64,000 bases of DNA from NCBI RefSeq assembly GCF_964656455.1, contig NC_135722.1, positions 111,358,234-111,422,233 on the forward strand. Reading direction: 5' to 3'. The notes beneath the pieces are model-generated. The model saw nothing but the letters and a program-made list of their open reading frames with translations, was not told where the DNA came from and did not search any database. Both the position numbers and the translations under genes were made by a program. Every line of letters starts with the position of its first letter. Position 1 is the stretch's first letter. Positions 1 to 9,785 of the stretch are shown here, in pieces. This DNA comes from Halichoerus grypus. Lineage: Eukaryota > Chordata > Mammalia > Carnivora > Phocidae.

Positions 1-208
1 ATTAAACTTAAAATACTTCTCTTTTATTTTCTAAGATGTATCTACATTCATTAGCGGCCAAACCAGGAAACCAAGTGGGGATGTAGTTACAAATCCTTAC
101 CCTGAGTTTCTCCAAGACTTTAGAGATGCTTATATGGTTGAGGCATTGCTTTTGATCTGTTCGTGATAGAACTGGAGAGATAAAGGAGCTTCTGTTTGGA
201 TTTTTCTT
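1..208. other. Unassigned AT-rich sequence at window edge
   Basis: No open frame, repeat family or RNA is recognised here. It is the left flank of the first SINE, ending in an ATTTTTCT motif that recurs after the SINE. Confidence 0.5.
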
Positions 209-399
209 TTTTTTTAAAAGATATTATTTATTTATTTATTTGAGCTGGGGGAGGGGCAGAGGGAGGAGAGAGAGAATCCCAAGCAGATTCCCTGCTGAGT
301 ACCGAGCCAACGTGGGGCTCCATCCCACAACCCTAAGATCAGGACCCGAGCTGAAACCAAGGGTTGGACACTTAACCAACTGAGCCACCCAGGAGCCCC
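209..399 (-). mobile_element. Can-SINE, reverse orientation
   Basis: Read on the minus strand, this has the tRNA-derived head GGGGCTCCTGGGTGGCTCAG, a degenerate B box, a CT-rich middle and an AATAAATAAATAAT tail. In plus orientation it begins with T/A-rich TTTATTTATT and ends with GAGCCACCCAGGAGCCCC. Short direct repeats (ATTTTTCT) flank it, as expected of L1-driven target-primed insertion. Divergence from the younger copies in the window suggests an older subfamily. Confidence 0.9.
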
Positions 400-1160
400 T
401 GAATTTTTCTCTATGTTATTGTGCAGATTCTGCCAGTGGCCGAAGATATCTACTCAATAGGACTTTGAGGAACTGGGGAAATAATCATCTGGTGTCTTTG
501 GGTCCCGGTGGGCTTATGATAGAGTTGTCTTGGGTCAAATGTCCATTTATTTGATCCCTGCAAGTCTCCATAATGATGAGATTACAGGAGCATTTTATTT
601 TTCCAGGAATTAACCACCAAGATTACAAGCCAACAATCTCTGCAAGTTTTGGGTATTTTCCTTTCTCCAGGGCATGGTTAGCCTTGAGCCTTTCAGCAAT
701 TTCCCCTTGGAGAAAGCTAGGATGGACTTCCATACCTACTTGTGATGGTAGGATTCAGCACCAGGTGAGGCTCTCTCTCAGGGTTGACATTGGACAGATT
801 GGAAAACAGCCCCTGGTCCTCAACATACCTTATTGTCTCATGCTGCTAAACCGTCCCAGTAGTGAATGGTGTCCTCTAAAGTTGTGCACTGCCCAATCTG
901 GCTATTTGTGTGTGCTGGTCCTCCTGGCCTCCCGTTATTCAAAGGGCTGGTCTGTGACCCGGCAGGGTTGTAGGAATTAGGTGAACCGCCCATGGCTCTC
1001 TGCACTGCAGGGTCAACTGAGACCCTTGTTTTCAAGACATAGGATTTCTGTTACACAAATAAAGTTGAACATTCCTGGGCTGCCTAAGTGATCTCGAGTT
1101 CAAATAACGAGCAGAACCAAAAAATAGCATCATTTCTGTAACATGCAGCAGAGGTTTTTA
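400..1160. other. Unique sequence, no gene recognised
   Basis: A 135-codon frame at 573-980 (+) and a 65-codon frame at 838-1035 (-) occupy the same DNA. Neither shows a recognisable domain, signal peptide or exon boundary I trust. Base composition is ordinary. The stretch could be a very old, decayed repeat, but I cannot name one. Confidence 0.4.
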
Positions 1161-1640
1161 ACACAAAAGGTTTGAGCGGCAGCGTCTCTGGGCCCTGTGG
1201 TGAGGAGTTGTTTCTCGACTTCGCTGCTCCGGAGGCTTCTTGCTTCTGAAATGAGGGGTGTCCCTGACTCTCAGCGTCTCCCGCCAGCGGGTCTGCCCTA
1301 CGGAGAGCCGCCCTGGGCTCCCCAGATCAGGGCCTGTGCCCCTCCCACGACTCCGCACCCCGTGTGCCTTCCGCATCCCCTAACAGGACGCAGTTGAGGG
1401 TAGGTAGTGATCGGCTAATTCATGTTATAAATCCACTCAGGACTTCCACCCTGTGAGGTCCTCAGCTGACAGAAATTCTTTGTTCACAGCCTAGAAGCCA
1501 GAACCTCGCTGGGGCCGCCTTTGAGTTCAAATTTCCATCCATCAGTTGAGAAGCAAGAAGGCAACTCCTCGCTGCCGCTGCTTTTATACTTGAATCCCTA
1601 ATCCGGCAATTCTACCGCTGAAGACAGCCTGACAGCGTGC
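1160..1640. other. GC-rich, CpG-containing stretch
   Basis: From about 1170 to 1400 the sequence becomes GC-rich with many CpG sites. It then relaxes before the minisatellite starts. Overlapping short frames occur on both strands at 1158-1397, as expected of GC-rich DNA with few stop codons. It could be part of a CpG island together with the minisatellite and the GC-rich DNA to about 2560. No TATA box, transcription start or exon can be shown. Confidence 0.4.
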
Positions 1641-1669
1641 GGCGCTTGCGGGGCTCCGCAGCTCGGACC

Positions 1670-2290
1670 CGCAGCAGGTGCGCGTTCTCGGACCCGCAGC
1701 CGCGCGTTTTCAGTCCCGCAGGTGCACGTTCTCGGTCCCGCAGCCGCACGTTCTCGGACCCGCAGCCGCACGTTCTCGGTCCCGCAGGTGCACGTTCTCG
1801 GACCCGCAGCCGCACGTTCTCGGTCCCGCAGGTGCACGTTCTCGGTCCCGCAGGTGCACGTTCTCGGACCCGCAGCCGCGCGTTCTCGGTCCCGCAGGTG
1901 CACGTTCTCAGTCCCGCAGGTTTACGTTCTCAGACCCGCAGCCACACGTTCTCGGTCCCGCAGGTGCACGTTCTCAGTCCCGCAGGTGCACGTTCTCGGA
2001 CCCGCACCCGCACGTTCTCGGTCCCGCAGGTGCACGTTCTCGGTCCCGCAGGTGCACGTTCTCAGTCCCGCAGGTGCACGTTCTCAGACCCGCAGCCGCA
2101 CGTTCTCGGTCCCGCAGGTGCACGTTCTCAGTCCCGCAGGTGCACGTTCTCGGTCCCGCAGGTGCACGTTCTCAGTCCCGCAGCCGCGCGTTCTCGGTCC
2201 CGCAGGTGCACGTTCTCGGACTCGCAGGTGCACGTTCTCGGACCCGCAGCCGCACGTTCTCAGACTCGCAAGTGCACGTTCTCGGATCCA
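1670..2290. repeat. 22-bp minisatellite, 28 units
   Basis: A tandem array with a 22-base period. Each unit has a CGTTCTCGG (or CGTTCTCAG) core followed by a (T/A)CCCGCAG block and either GTGCA or CCGCA. The core starts first at 1683 and last at 2277, a distance of 594 = 27 x 22, so all 28 units keep register with no net insertion or deletion. Two main unit types, one ending GGTGCA and one ending GCCGCA, are interspersed. The array is very CpG-rich. Because 22 is not a multiple of three and the unit lacks stop codons, all three plus frames stay open across it (239, 290 and 322 codons at 1637-2690). Minus frames at 1598-1903, 1612-1815 and 2084-2413 are also open. These predicted serine/arginine-rich products are artefacts of the repeat, not evidence of genes. 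Confidence 0.97.
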
Positions 2291-2650
2291 GGCCCGCACG
2301 CGTTCCCCGGGTTCTGCCAGCTCCAGGCTGCAGCATCCTGCTGGGGCTTCCCCTAATCTCAGCCCGGTTCCCCTACTGCCACCGCGTGGTAGACGTGGAG
2401 CCGTGCGACCCACATGGCTCCAGGTCAGGATTCACAGGCCCCGCGCAGGGAGGGCAGCGCCCAGCCGGCTGCCAGCGCCCTCAGGGTGGGCCTCCGTGTC
2501 ATCTCGCTCCGCAAGGTCACTCCCTGGTTGGGGAAGCTCACACCCAGTGACTAGGAAGCACGAGGCAATCATTGCGGCGAGGCTGGAGAACTCCGGTGCG
2601 CAATATCCACTCTGGAATTGCTGGGCCTGCACCGCAGTTCGACTTCTTCT
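2291..2650. other. GC-rich flank of the minisatellite
   Basis: GC-rich unique DNA with several CpG sites and no recognised exon. The open frames running through it are continuations of the frames opened by the minisatellite. It may be the U3/R part of an old LTR that ends near 2762, but this cannot be shown from one copy. Confidence 0.35.
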
Positions 2651-3000
2651 GCCCAATTCTGCTTTCTCCTGCCCCCTTCATAAATGTTAATTCCTAAAAA
2701 AAATATCTTGCACCTCAAATTCAGTCTCAGACTTAGCTTCCTGAAAACCCGGTGTGCAACAATTAGTACCAGATGTAGTAAGGACTCAAAACCATGGGGA
2801 GATGGGGTTTTGGAGCTGGGACTCTCGCTGCCCCATGGGTGATGAGGACCCCGTCGCTGCTGGCTTGCATGCTTGCTGCCATGATCGGTCATGGGAAAAC
2901 AAGGCTCTAGCAGGGGTAAGCCTCCGGTGTTTGAGACACGGAGGAAGGAGAAGCAATGAGCATGAATGAATTGGGTTCCTATCGCTAAGCATCTTCATGA
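2651..3000 (+). mobile_element. Probable end of an ancient LTR plus retroviral leader
   Basis: The stretch CAGACTTAGCTTCCTGAAAA followed by CCCGGTGTGCAACAATTAG resembles the 3' edge of old ERVL/MaLR-type LTRs. It is followed by a primer-binding-like TAGTACCAGATGTAGTAAGG and leader-like DNA around 2800-2900. A 71-codon frame at 2754-2969 has no recognised domain. No matching second LTR or capsid gene is visible. The assignment rests on my recall of the family pattern and is tentative. Confidence 0.3.
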
Positions 3001-3082
3001 CTCAGAAAGATCATAAACAGGCAAGTGAAATTAGGTATGAAAGCCAGAGGCCTATTAATTGTGTATAAAGAAACGTTTAGCC

Positions 3083-3168
3083 AATGTTCATAGCAGCATT
3101 ATCAACAATAGCCAAATTATGGAAAGAGCCCAAATGTCCAGCGACAGATGAATGGATAAAGAAGAGGT

Positions 3169-3233
<65 letters not shown>

Positions 3234-3655
3234 GATTATTACTCAGCCATCAGAAAGAATTAAATCTTGCCATTTGCAACAACGTAGCTGGAACTACAGA
3301 GTATCATGCTAAGTGAAATAAGTCAGAGAAAAGCAAATACCGTATGATTTCACTCATGTGTGGAATTTAAGAAACAAAACAGATGAACATAGGGGGAAAA
3401 AGAGAGAGAGAGAGGCAAACCAAGAAACAGACTCTGAACTACAGAGAACACACTGATGGTGACCAGAGGGGAGGTGAGTGGGGGGATGGGGGAAACAGGT
3501 GAAGGGGATGAAGGAGCACACCTGTCTCGATGAGCACCAGGTGGTGTATGGAAGTGTTGAATCACTAAATTCTACTCTTGAAAGTAATATTACACTGTAT
3601 GTTAACTAACTGGAATTTAAATAAAAACTTGAAACTAAAAAAAAAAACAACAAAA
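3083..3655 (+). mobile_element. L1 3' end (5'-truncated)
   Basis: This starts inside the end of ORF2 (ATGTTCATAGCAGCATTATC and the sequence after it) and runs through the carnivore L1 3' UTR to an A-rich tail near 3636-3655. Landmarks are AATGGATAAAGAAG, ACTCAGCCATCAGAAAGAAT, GAACTACAGAGTATCATGCT and GTATGATTTCACTCATGTGT. A long TA microsatellite sits inside it. No intact reading frame is left. Confidence 0.92.
3170..3229. repeat. (TA)n microsatellite, about 30 units
   Basis: An uninterrupted run of TA dinucleotides inside the L1 3' end, directly after GAGGTGG and before CAATGGATTATT. It has grown from the short TATATATA present at this site in related L1 copies. Such tracts are highly length-variable and prone to cruciform extrusion. 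Confidence 0.98.
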
Positions 3656-5050
3656 AACCAAACTGTTTATTTCCTGCTATCAGGAAGGCAGAGAAAGAAT
3701 GACTAAGCCCACCATCCAATTGTTGGAGTTGACAGAATGTCAAAAATGGTTAAAATGTCCAGTCAAGGCAGACCCGTCATGTCAAGTTTAGGGCCCTCGT
3801 TGGGAGAATCTGGGCCCCTAAGACCTGAGATGGGGACGTCTGGGTAGATGACCATAAATTTTGGCTGCTTAGAATTCCCTAAATCTGCAGAAATGGCCCA
3901 TGCATTCTTTTTAAGAGCTAGTGGTTTCTAGTGTGGAAAGAGTGAATGCATGGACATTTCTCCTGCAAAGTAACACAGGGCCCCCTCAGAACGTGCTCCC
4001 CATTTCTTGTCCTGGCCAGTAGGTCTGTCATGGTTAACTTACAGAATAATCCAGTTGGGGAGGCACTGGATTTGATAAGGGAGGAACGGGAACACAGCCC
4101 AAAGGAGTTGCAGAAGTATCCAGCAGGCGTCCGAGCAGCAGAACGGACACTGGGTTGTGAGAGCCCTTGACCCTGGGCCTGAGACACACGACTGAACAAG
4201 AAAGAGTTTCTTGACTCGGTAGTGCTCTCCTGAGAGAAAAGATTAAAGACTGGCAAGGACACCAAGAAATGAGGCCAACTTACTATTAGGATGGGTCTAG
4301 AAGCATAAAAAACATCCTGACTCGAGCTGCGTGAAGTTGAAATGCTACGACCCTTACGCAGGCACGAGGGTGGTTTGGGAGGCTCTGGGAGGTAGGCATA
4401 CATGATAGACCCCACAGCGTCTGAGCACTCAGGTGATGAGTATGTCCGGGGAGCCGCTGTGGGCACTTCACGAAAGCCTGGCCACTTGGTTAGGTGCCTG
4501 GAAGGACAAGGGTTGGGAAATTAGACAAGGACCTCCAGGGTAGTCCTCTGGATGGATATGTTGAAGTAGGCACAAAATATGAAGTTTCTTTTTTAAATCA
4601 CAGATAATGTTCACCAGAAACGTTATTCATGGAGGAAATACGAACCGACCAGAATTACCGAGGGACTTGGCCCGTTGGCATCAGCCTGCCTCTGCACTGA
4701 CCGGGTGCCCGAGGTATCCTCCTGGGGGGCTTTGTTACTGCCCCCGTGTGAACCCCTCACCTTCAGTGTGCTCAGACTTCTAACTGACACAACAGAGCAG
4801 AAGTGAGAGGGAACAGAAAAAAATCTCGTCGAGATACACGTAACCCCACAGAATCCTTAATATCACTGTACTGCTGCCGTGAATATCCATGTCCTTTACC
4901 CAGGACCTTAAGTCTCGAGAGCGTCTGACCCAACTAATCTAATGCCACAACCCTGAATTCAGTGCTGGGGAGCACAGATGTGACCTCAAAAATGTGAGGC
5001 TGGCACCACCTCATAGCACGAGTAAAACACTGAAAACTACCTCTGTACTC
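3656..5050. other. Unique sequence, no gene recognised
   Basis: Mixed-composition DNA. The longest frame is 182 codons at 3918-4466 (-), with a start codon but no recognisable domain, no signal peptide and a composition typical of chance translation. Shorter frames overlap it on both strands, which argues against real coding. I see no tRNA-like or small RNA structure. Confidence 0.4.
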
Positions 5051-5510
5051 GTTTCTTATTGTTGCTGAGCAAATCATCAAAGTTGAGTAAATTACAGCAA
5101 AACACGTTTATTTCCTTGTGGTTTCTGTGGGGCAGGAGTCTGGGCATGGCTGAGCTGGGTTTTCTGCTCAGGGTCTCCCAGGCTTCCATCAAGCCGTCTG
5201 CCAGACTGATTCCCAGCCGGGGGCTTGCCAGGGAAGAGCCTTCCTTCAGGCTCGTCCAGGCTGCGGGCAGAATTCCCGTCCTTGAGGCTCAGGGCCGCGT
5301 GTGGCCTTCTCCTCAAACGGCCCTTTGCTTCTTCTTGGTGGCAGCAGAGCCCCTTCTCCAGTCCGCCAAGACTGGGCCCCTGAAGGTAGCCCCTTTGTCC
5401 TATTCCGTCGGCATGGAAGTCAGTCACGGGCCCCACCCACACTCGGAGGAAGGACCTTACCAGGCTGCATGCAGGACCCACTTTAAAGAGATTCCTAAGG
5501 TGTGTTGACC
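5050..5510. repeat. Ancient dispersed repeat, family uncertain
   Basis: The text TCGTTTCTTATTGTTGCTGA, then AAACACGTTTATTTCC and TTTCTGTGGGGCAGGAGTCT, matches the pattern of a common old mammalian repeat (TTATTGCTGTGTAACAAATT followed by AACAAATTTATTTCT and TCTGGAGGTCAGAAGTC). I cannot decide between an old LTR and an L1M 3' UTR. The 149-codon (+) and 129-codon (-) frames at 5059-5508 overlap on opposite strands and are most likely chance frames within it. Confidence 0.45.
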
Positions 5511-5893
5511 GAAACCTTCTAGGTGCTGATTAGCTTAAAAAAAAAAGGCAAATGTGTATACAGCAGAATAACCTTATCATGATATCAAGTGCTTGGAATA
5601 TTTTGTTATTCGAAGACATCAATCTCCCTGTCTGCTGACTAATTTGGCTTTATCAGTTACCTTGATGGGGGGATACATGCTAGGGAACAATATACCTCAT
5701 TTAACCTATAAATGAACTTCTTTATAACTTAGCGATCATTAATCTATTACTGTGCATATTACTCAGGAGTCCCCAGAAAAAACAGAGCTAATAGATCTCT
5801 TGTTCTATTTTTCGATTAAAGCTTTCAACTGATTGGATGAGGCCCACCACATTAGAGAGGATAATCTGCTTTAGTCGAAATGTTTAAATGATT
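5511..5893. other. AT-rich unique sequence
   Basis: No open frame, RNA or recognised repeat. It is the left flank of the composite L1 insertion and ends in the first copy of its 14-bp target-site duplication (5894-5907). Confidence 0.5.
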
Positions 5894-5907
5894 TAAATGC
5901 TAATCTT

Positions 5908-6591
5908 TTTTTAAAGTTTTATTTTATTATGTTATGTTAATCACCATACATTACATCATTAGTTTTTGATGTGGTGATCCACAATCCATTGTTTTCGTAT
6001 AACACCCAGTGCTCCATGCAGTACGTGCCCTCCTTAATACCCATCACCAGGCTAACCAATCCCCCCTCCCCCCTCCCCTCTAGAACCCTGTTTGTCTCTC
6101 AGAGTCCATAGTCTCTCATGGTTCAGCTCTCCCTCCAATTTCTCCCCCTTCATTTTTCCCTCCCTTCTCCTAATGTCCTCCATGCTATTCCTTATGTTCC
6201 ACAAATAAGTGAAACCATATGATAATTGACTTTCTCCGCTTGACTTATTTCACTTAGCATAATCTCCTCCAGTCCCATCCATGTTGATGTAAAAGTTAGG
6301 TATTCATCCTTTACTTCTTCAATGAAGACTTGGCCAAACATCCATTATTTCCTTTTCTTATAAGTATAAAATGATAAGAAAGTAACAGGTTTTTAATACT
6401 TGTTTTGTAAAGAGATTGAGACCTAATTGACTTAAAATAAACTGTACATATTTCAATGTACAATTTGATGTTTTGATACATGCTTACACCATTGAAACCA
6501 AAAGTTTCCTCCTGCCCTCTTTTTCCTGTTTTTTTTTTATTGTGATAAAATATATATAACATAAAACTTACTATCATAACCTCAAAAAAAA
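5908..6591 (-). mobile_element. Composite L1 insertion with 14-bp TSD
   Basis: TAAATGCTAATCTT occurs at 5894-5907 and again at 6592-6605, marking a single insertion. From 5908 to about 6300 is the caniform L1 3' UTR read backwards: poly-T, then ATCACCATACATTACATCAT, then the ACACCCAGTGCTCCATGCAG and CTTATTTCACTTAGCATAAT landmarks. From about 6405 to 6590 the sequence instead resembles 3' ends of older L1M elements, also reversed (ACAATTTGATGTTTTGATAC, TTATTGTGATAAAATATA). An 88-codon frame at 6311-6577 (-) is chance. The older material inside the duplication suggests transduction or a chimeric transcript. Confidence 0.75.
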
Positions 6592-6605
6592 TAAATGCTA
6601 ATCTT

Positions 6606-7152
6606 GTCTAAAAAGTATGTTCATACAAATACTTAGAATAGTATTTTAACAAATATCTGACTACCCTGGCCTGGCCACACTGACACATAAAGTTAACCCT
6701 CCCACCATGAAACCTAGCTGCCTTCCTTAGTCCGGCCAACTCCTTAATTTTACAGACGAGAAAACAAGAGCTGGAGTGACGCGCACCTGACTACCCCGCA
6801 AGGTATTGGTAAGCCTGGCGCCCCTAACTCTTCCCTGACTCCGTGGCCCATGGGTTCCAACGAGGAAGCCCCTGGTGCGTGAGCACGTTCACTTTCTGCA
6901 GGGGAGTTACTTTCTTACTTAATAGCGTTACTCAGATCACACGTAGGTTCCCTCCACGGGATAACAATCCTACTGGGACTGTAAACACCAAAGAAAATCC
7001 ATAATTTATGAAAAAAATAGAAATCTGAGCTCACAGTGTATTTGGGCTTTGTTTTCAATTAACTTCTATCAATACCTGTGAATGTTAGCTGCTTGTGTCA
7101 GTCAACATTTGCGAAATTTATCATTGAACAGATGCCTGAAAACTTAAACACA
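6606..7152. other. Unique sequence, no gene recognised
   Basis: No frame above 60 codons and no recognised repeat. It flanks the SINE at 7153 and includes that SINE's upstream target-site copy, close to AAAACTTAAACACA. Confidence 0.5.
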
Positions 7153-7344
7153 GGGGCGCCTGGGGGCTCAGTTGGTTAAGCGTCTGCCTTCGGCTCAGGT
7201 CATGATCCCAGGGTCCTGGGATCGAGCCCCACGTCGGGCTCCCTGCTCAGCAGGAAGTCTGCTTCTCCATCTCCCTCTGCTGCCCCCCCTTGCTTGTGCT
7301 CTCTCACTCTCTCACAAATAAATAAATAAAATCTTTAAAAAAAA
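7153..7344 (+). mobile_element. Can-SINE, young-looking
   Basis: The head GGGGCGCCTGGGGGCTCAGT includes an A-box-like stretch. A B-box-like GGGATCGAGCCCC follows, then a CT-rich region and an AATAAATAAATAAAATC tail with poly-A. Imperfect flanking duplications (AAACTTAAACACA and AAATCCTAAACAC) bracket it. The tRNA-derived promoter is close to the family pattern. Confidence 0.95.
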
Positions 7345-8128
7345 TCCTAAACACTGACCATAACGCTAGCACATGCCCATGCTTCGTCTCTAAGAATAAC
7401 CAATAGTTCACAGAGTCCCCCCTGCTGACATTCAGGATGGAAGGTCGGCTGCACCCATAGCAAAGCTGTAAGGGCCTTGTCAGGGGTCTGAGGGACTCCG
7501 TGAGTTTCCCGGTTTTGTATATATTTTCTGTTTCTTTCTGCTTTTCTTTCTGTCTCGCCCCCAGTTGCTTTTATGTGAGCATTGCACTTGCACGATTCCC
7601 GAGAATCCTGGATTTGTCTGCTTTCTCAGCGTCCGTGCCTTTGCCAGAGAATATTCTCCACCCCAGGCCGCTGATAACCTCGGCTTCCGTCCAGGGTTGA
7701 GTGTCCTGTAGACTAGAGCTGAGGGTGACAACGAGCCAGACCCTGCGTGTCAATCAATCCACTCACAAATCCGCCGTGTGTGTGTTTTCCCAGAACAGTT
7801 TGTAATATGCCTTAACTGTGTTCCAGATTTATATGACAGTTCAACGGTGTTCTCCTATGAGTTTTCCAATTTTAATATGAAGTTTACATTCATTGAAAAC
7901 AATAGCAAAAATGTTAAGCTTAATTTAAAACAAAGTAAGCATTACATCATTATGTGATAATCTTAAAATATCCACCAGCAGATGGCAATATAAGCTTTAA
8001 TATTACTGGTAATAGGAGCTTAATTTATTAAAATAATTAAGTTTAATTAACTAATTAATGAAAATAAAGATGTATGATTTGCCTGCACCAAGATTTTTGT
8101 CTTTTTAAAATGTCTTTTTAAAAGCCAC
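7345..8128. other. Unique sequence with chance frames
   Basis: Short frames at 7480-7753 lie on both strands over the same DNA (83, 66 and 60 codons) and show no domain. From about 7900 the DNA becomes very AT-rich with runs such as AATTAAGTTTAATTAACTAA. No gene or RNA is recognised. Confidence 0.45.
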
Positions 8129-8145
8129 AAAAAGTCACTGATTTT

Positions 8146-8453
8146 TTAAAATAAGTTTAAAAATTCCAGTTAACATACAGTGTTATATTAGTTTCAGGTG
8201 TACAATATACTGATTAAACAATTCTATTATTGAACAGTTGTTCAGTGCTCATCATGGTAAGTGTACTGTTCATCCCCATCACCTGTTTCCCCCATAGCCT
8301 CCCCCCTCCTCCCCTCTGCTGACCATCAGTTTGTTCTCTAGAGTTAAGAGTCTGTTTCTTGGTTTGCCTCTCTCTTTTTTCCGTCGCTCATTTCTTTTAT
8401 TTCTTAAATTCCAATATGAGTGAAATCATATGGTATTTGTCTTTCTCTGACTG
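8146..8453 (-). mobile_element. L1 3' UTR fragment, older subfamily
   Basis: Reversed L1 3' UTR with ACATACAGTGTTATATTAGT, GTTCATCCCCATCACCTG, CTGTTTCTTGGTTTGCCTCT and TTAAATTCCAATATGAGTGA. Near-perfect 17-bp duplications, AAAAAGTCACTGATTTT at 8129-8145 and AAAAAGTCATTAATTTT at 8454-8470, flank it. Two mismatches fit an older event. Confidence 0.9.
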
Positions 8454-8470
8454 AAAAAGTCATTAATTTT

Positions 8471-8602
8471 ATGAGTTTAAAATATGTAGTATCATTAGAA
8501 TGCACCTATAATTGTAAAATAAAATAAAATTATATACACTAGTTCTGAGTTTATGATAATTCAGACATAGTCTATATGCAAGTATTATTGATTTCTAAGG
8601 TT
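8471..8602. other. AT-rich unique spacer
   Basis: Short AT-rich DNA between the L1 stub and the next SINE. Nothing is recognised. Confidence 0.5.
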
Positions 8603-8619
8603 CAAAATACCCTCTTTTA

Positions 8620-8827
8620 TTTATTTATAAAGATTTATTTATCTTAGAGAGCACATGTGCAGGTGGTGGGGAGGGGTAGAGAGAGACACAGACAGAGAGA
8701 GAATCTTAAGCAGACTTCAGGCTAAGTGCAGAGCCCAATGTGGGGCTCAGTTCTACAACCCTGAGATCATGACTTGAGCCAAAATCAAGAGTTGGATGCT
8801 TAACCGACTGAGCCACCCAGGTGCCCC
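8620..8827 (-). mobile_element. Can-SINE, reverse, perfect 17-bp TSD
   Basis: CAAAATACCCTCTTTTA is present at 8603-8619 and 8828-8844 without mismatch. Between them is a reverse SINE running from the T-rich tail complement to GAGCCACCCAGGTGCCCC. The frame at 8706-8912 (-) is a read-through of the SINE into its flank and is not a gene. Confidence 0.95.
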
Positions 8828-8844
8828 CAAAATACCCTCTTTTA

Positions 8845-9147
8845 AATGTCAGGTCCTTACTTGTTAAGAGAAGCCTTCTAAAATGAGCTGCTTTCTCCAA
8901 CCAACTAAACAAATACTAAACACTTTTGCAACCAGCTGTTGCTAATTGTTGGATCTAGACTCTTCTGTAACTTGCAGTGCTTACACATGTGATACACTGT
9001 TAAATTCTATTGCTTTTTTCCATAACATACCATAAACTAAACATGTACATGAATACAAAATGAAGTAAGTTAGCAAAAAGTTAACTTATTCTAATATTCT
9101 ATAATTTATCTTGAATTTCTTCAGTTAGATTTCTTTTTAATTTATAG
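8845..9147. other. AT-rich unique sequence
   Basis: No frame, RNA or named repeat. It leads into the truncated L1 starting near 9148. Confidence 0.5.
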
Positions 9148-9785
9148 GACAATTGGAAGTCCTAGCCAGAACAATTAAGCAAGCAAGAAAAAGCATTCAA
9201 ATTGGAAAAAAAGAAGTAAAACTGTCACTGCTTGCAGATGACAAGCTGTTATATATAGAAAACCCTGAAGACTCCATTAAAAAACTATTAAAAGTAATAA
9301 ATTCAGTAAAGTTGGAGATACAAACTCAATATGCAATAATGTGTTGCATTTCTTTACACTAATAATGAACTATTAGAAAGAGAAATTAGGAAACTAGTCC
9401 CATTTAAAATTGCATAAAAAAAGAATAAAATACCTAGGGAATAAATTTAGCCAGGGAGGTGAAAGATCTGTATATTGAAAATTCCAAGACATTAATGAGA
9501 GAAATTGAAGATGACACAAATAAATGGAAAGATATACCAGGCTCATGAACTGGAAGAATTAATATTGTTAAAATGTCCACACTACTGAATGCTATATACA
9601 GATTCAATGCAATCCTCATCAAAATTCCAAAGTTATTTTTCACAGAAATAGAACACATAATCCTATAATTTGTATGAAACCACAGAAGACCCCGAATAGT
9701 CAGTGCAATCTTGAGAAAGAAGAACAAAACTGGAGGCATCGTGTTCCCTGATTTCAAACTATATTACAAAATAATAATTAAAACA

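Noticed and set aside
1670..2290. CRISPR-like array
   Set aside because: Units are directly adjacent with no unique spacers, and the host is a mammal. It is a minisatellite.
1637..2690. Long SR-rich proteins (239-322 residues) in three plus frames
   Set aside because: All arise from a stop-free 22-bp tandem unit. Minus frames are also open, and no start context or splice signal singles out one.
3918..4466. 182-codon minus frame as a gene
   Set aside because: No domain, opposite-strand frames overlap it, and the composition looks like chance translation.
5059..5508. 149-codon plus frame as a gene
   Set aside because: It lies in what looks like an old dispersed repeat, and a 129-codon minus frame covers the same DNA.
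7153..7344. tRNA gene in the SINE head
   Set aside because: The head is tRNA-derived, but the acceptor stem and anticodon arm do not form a proper tRNA. The whole is a SINE.
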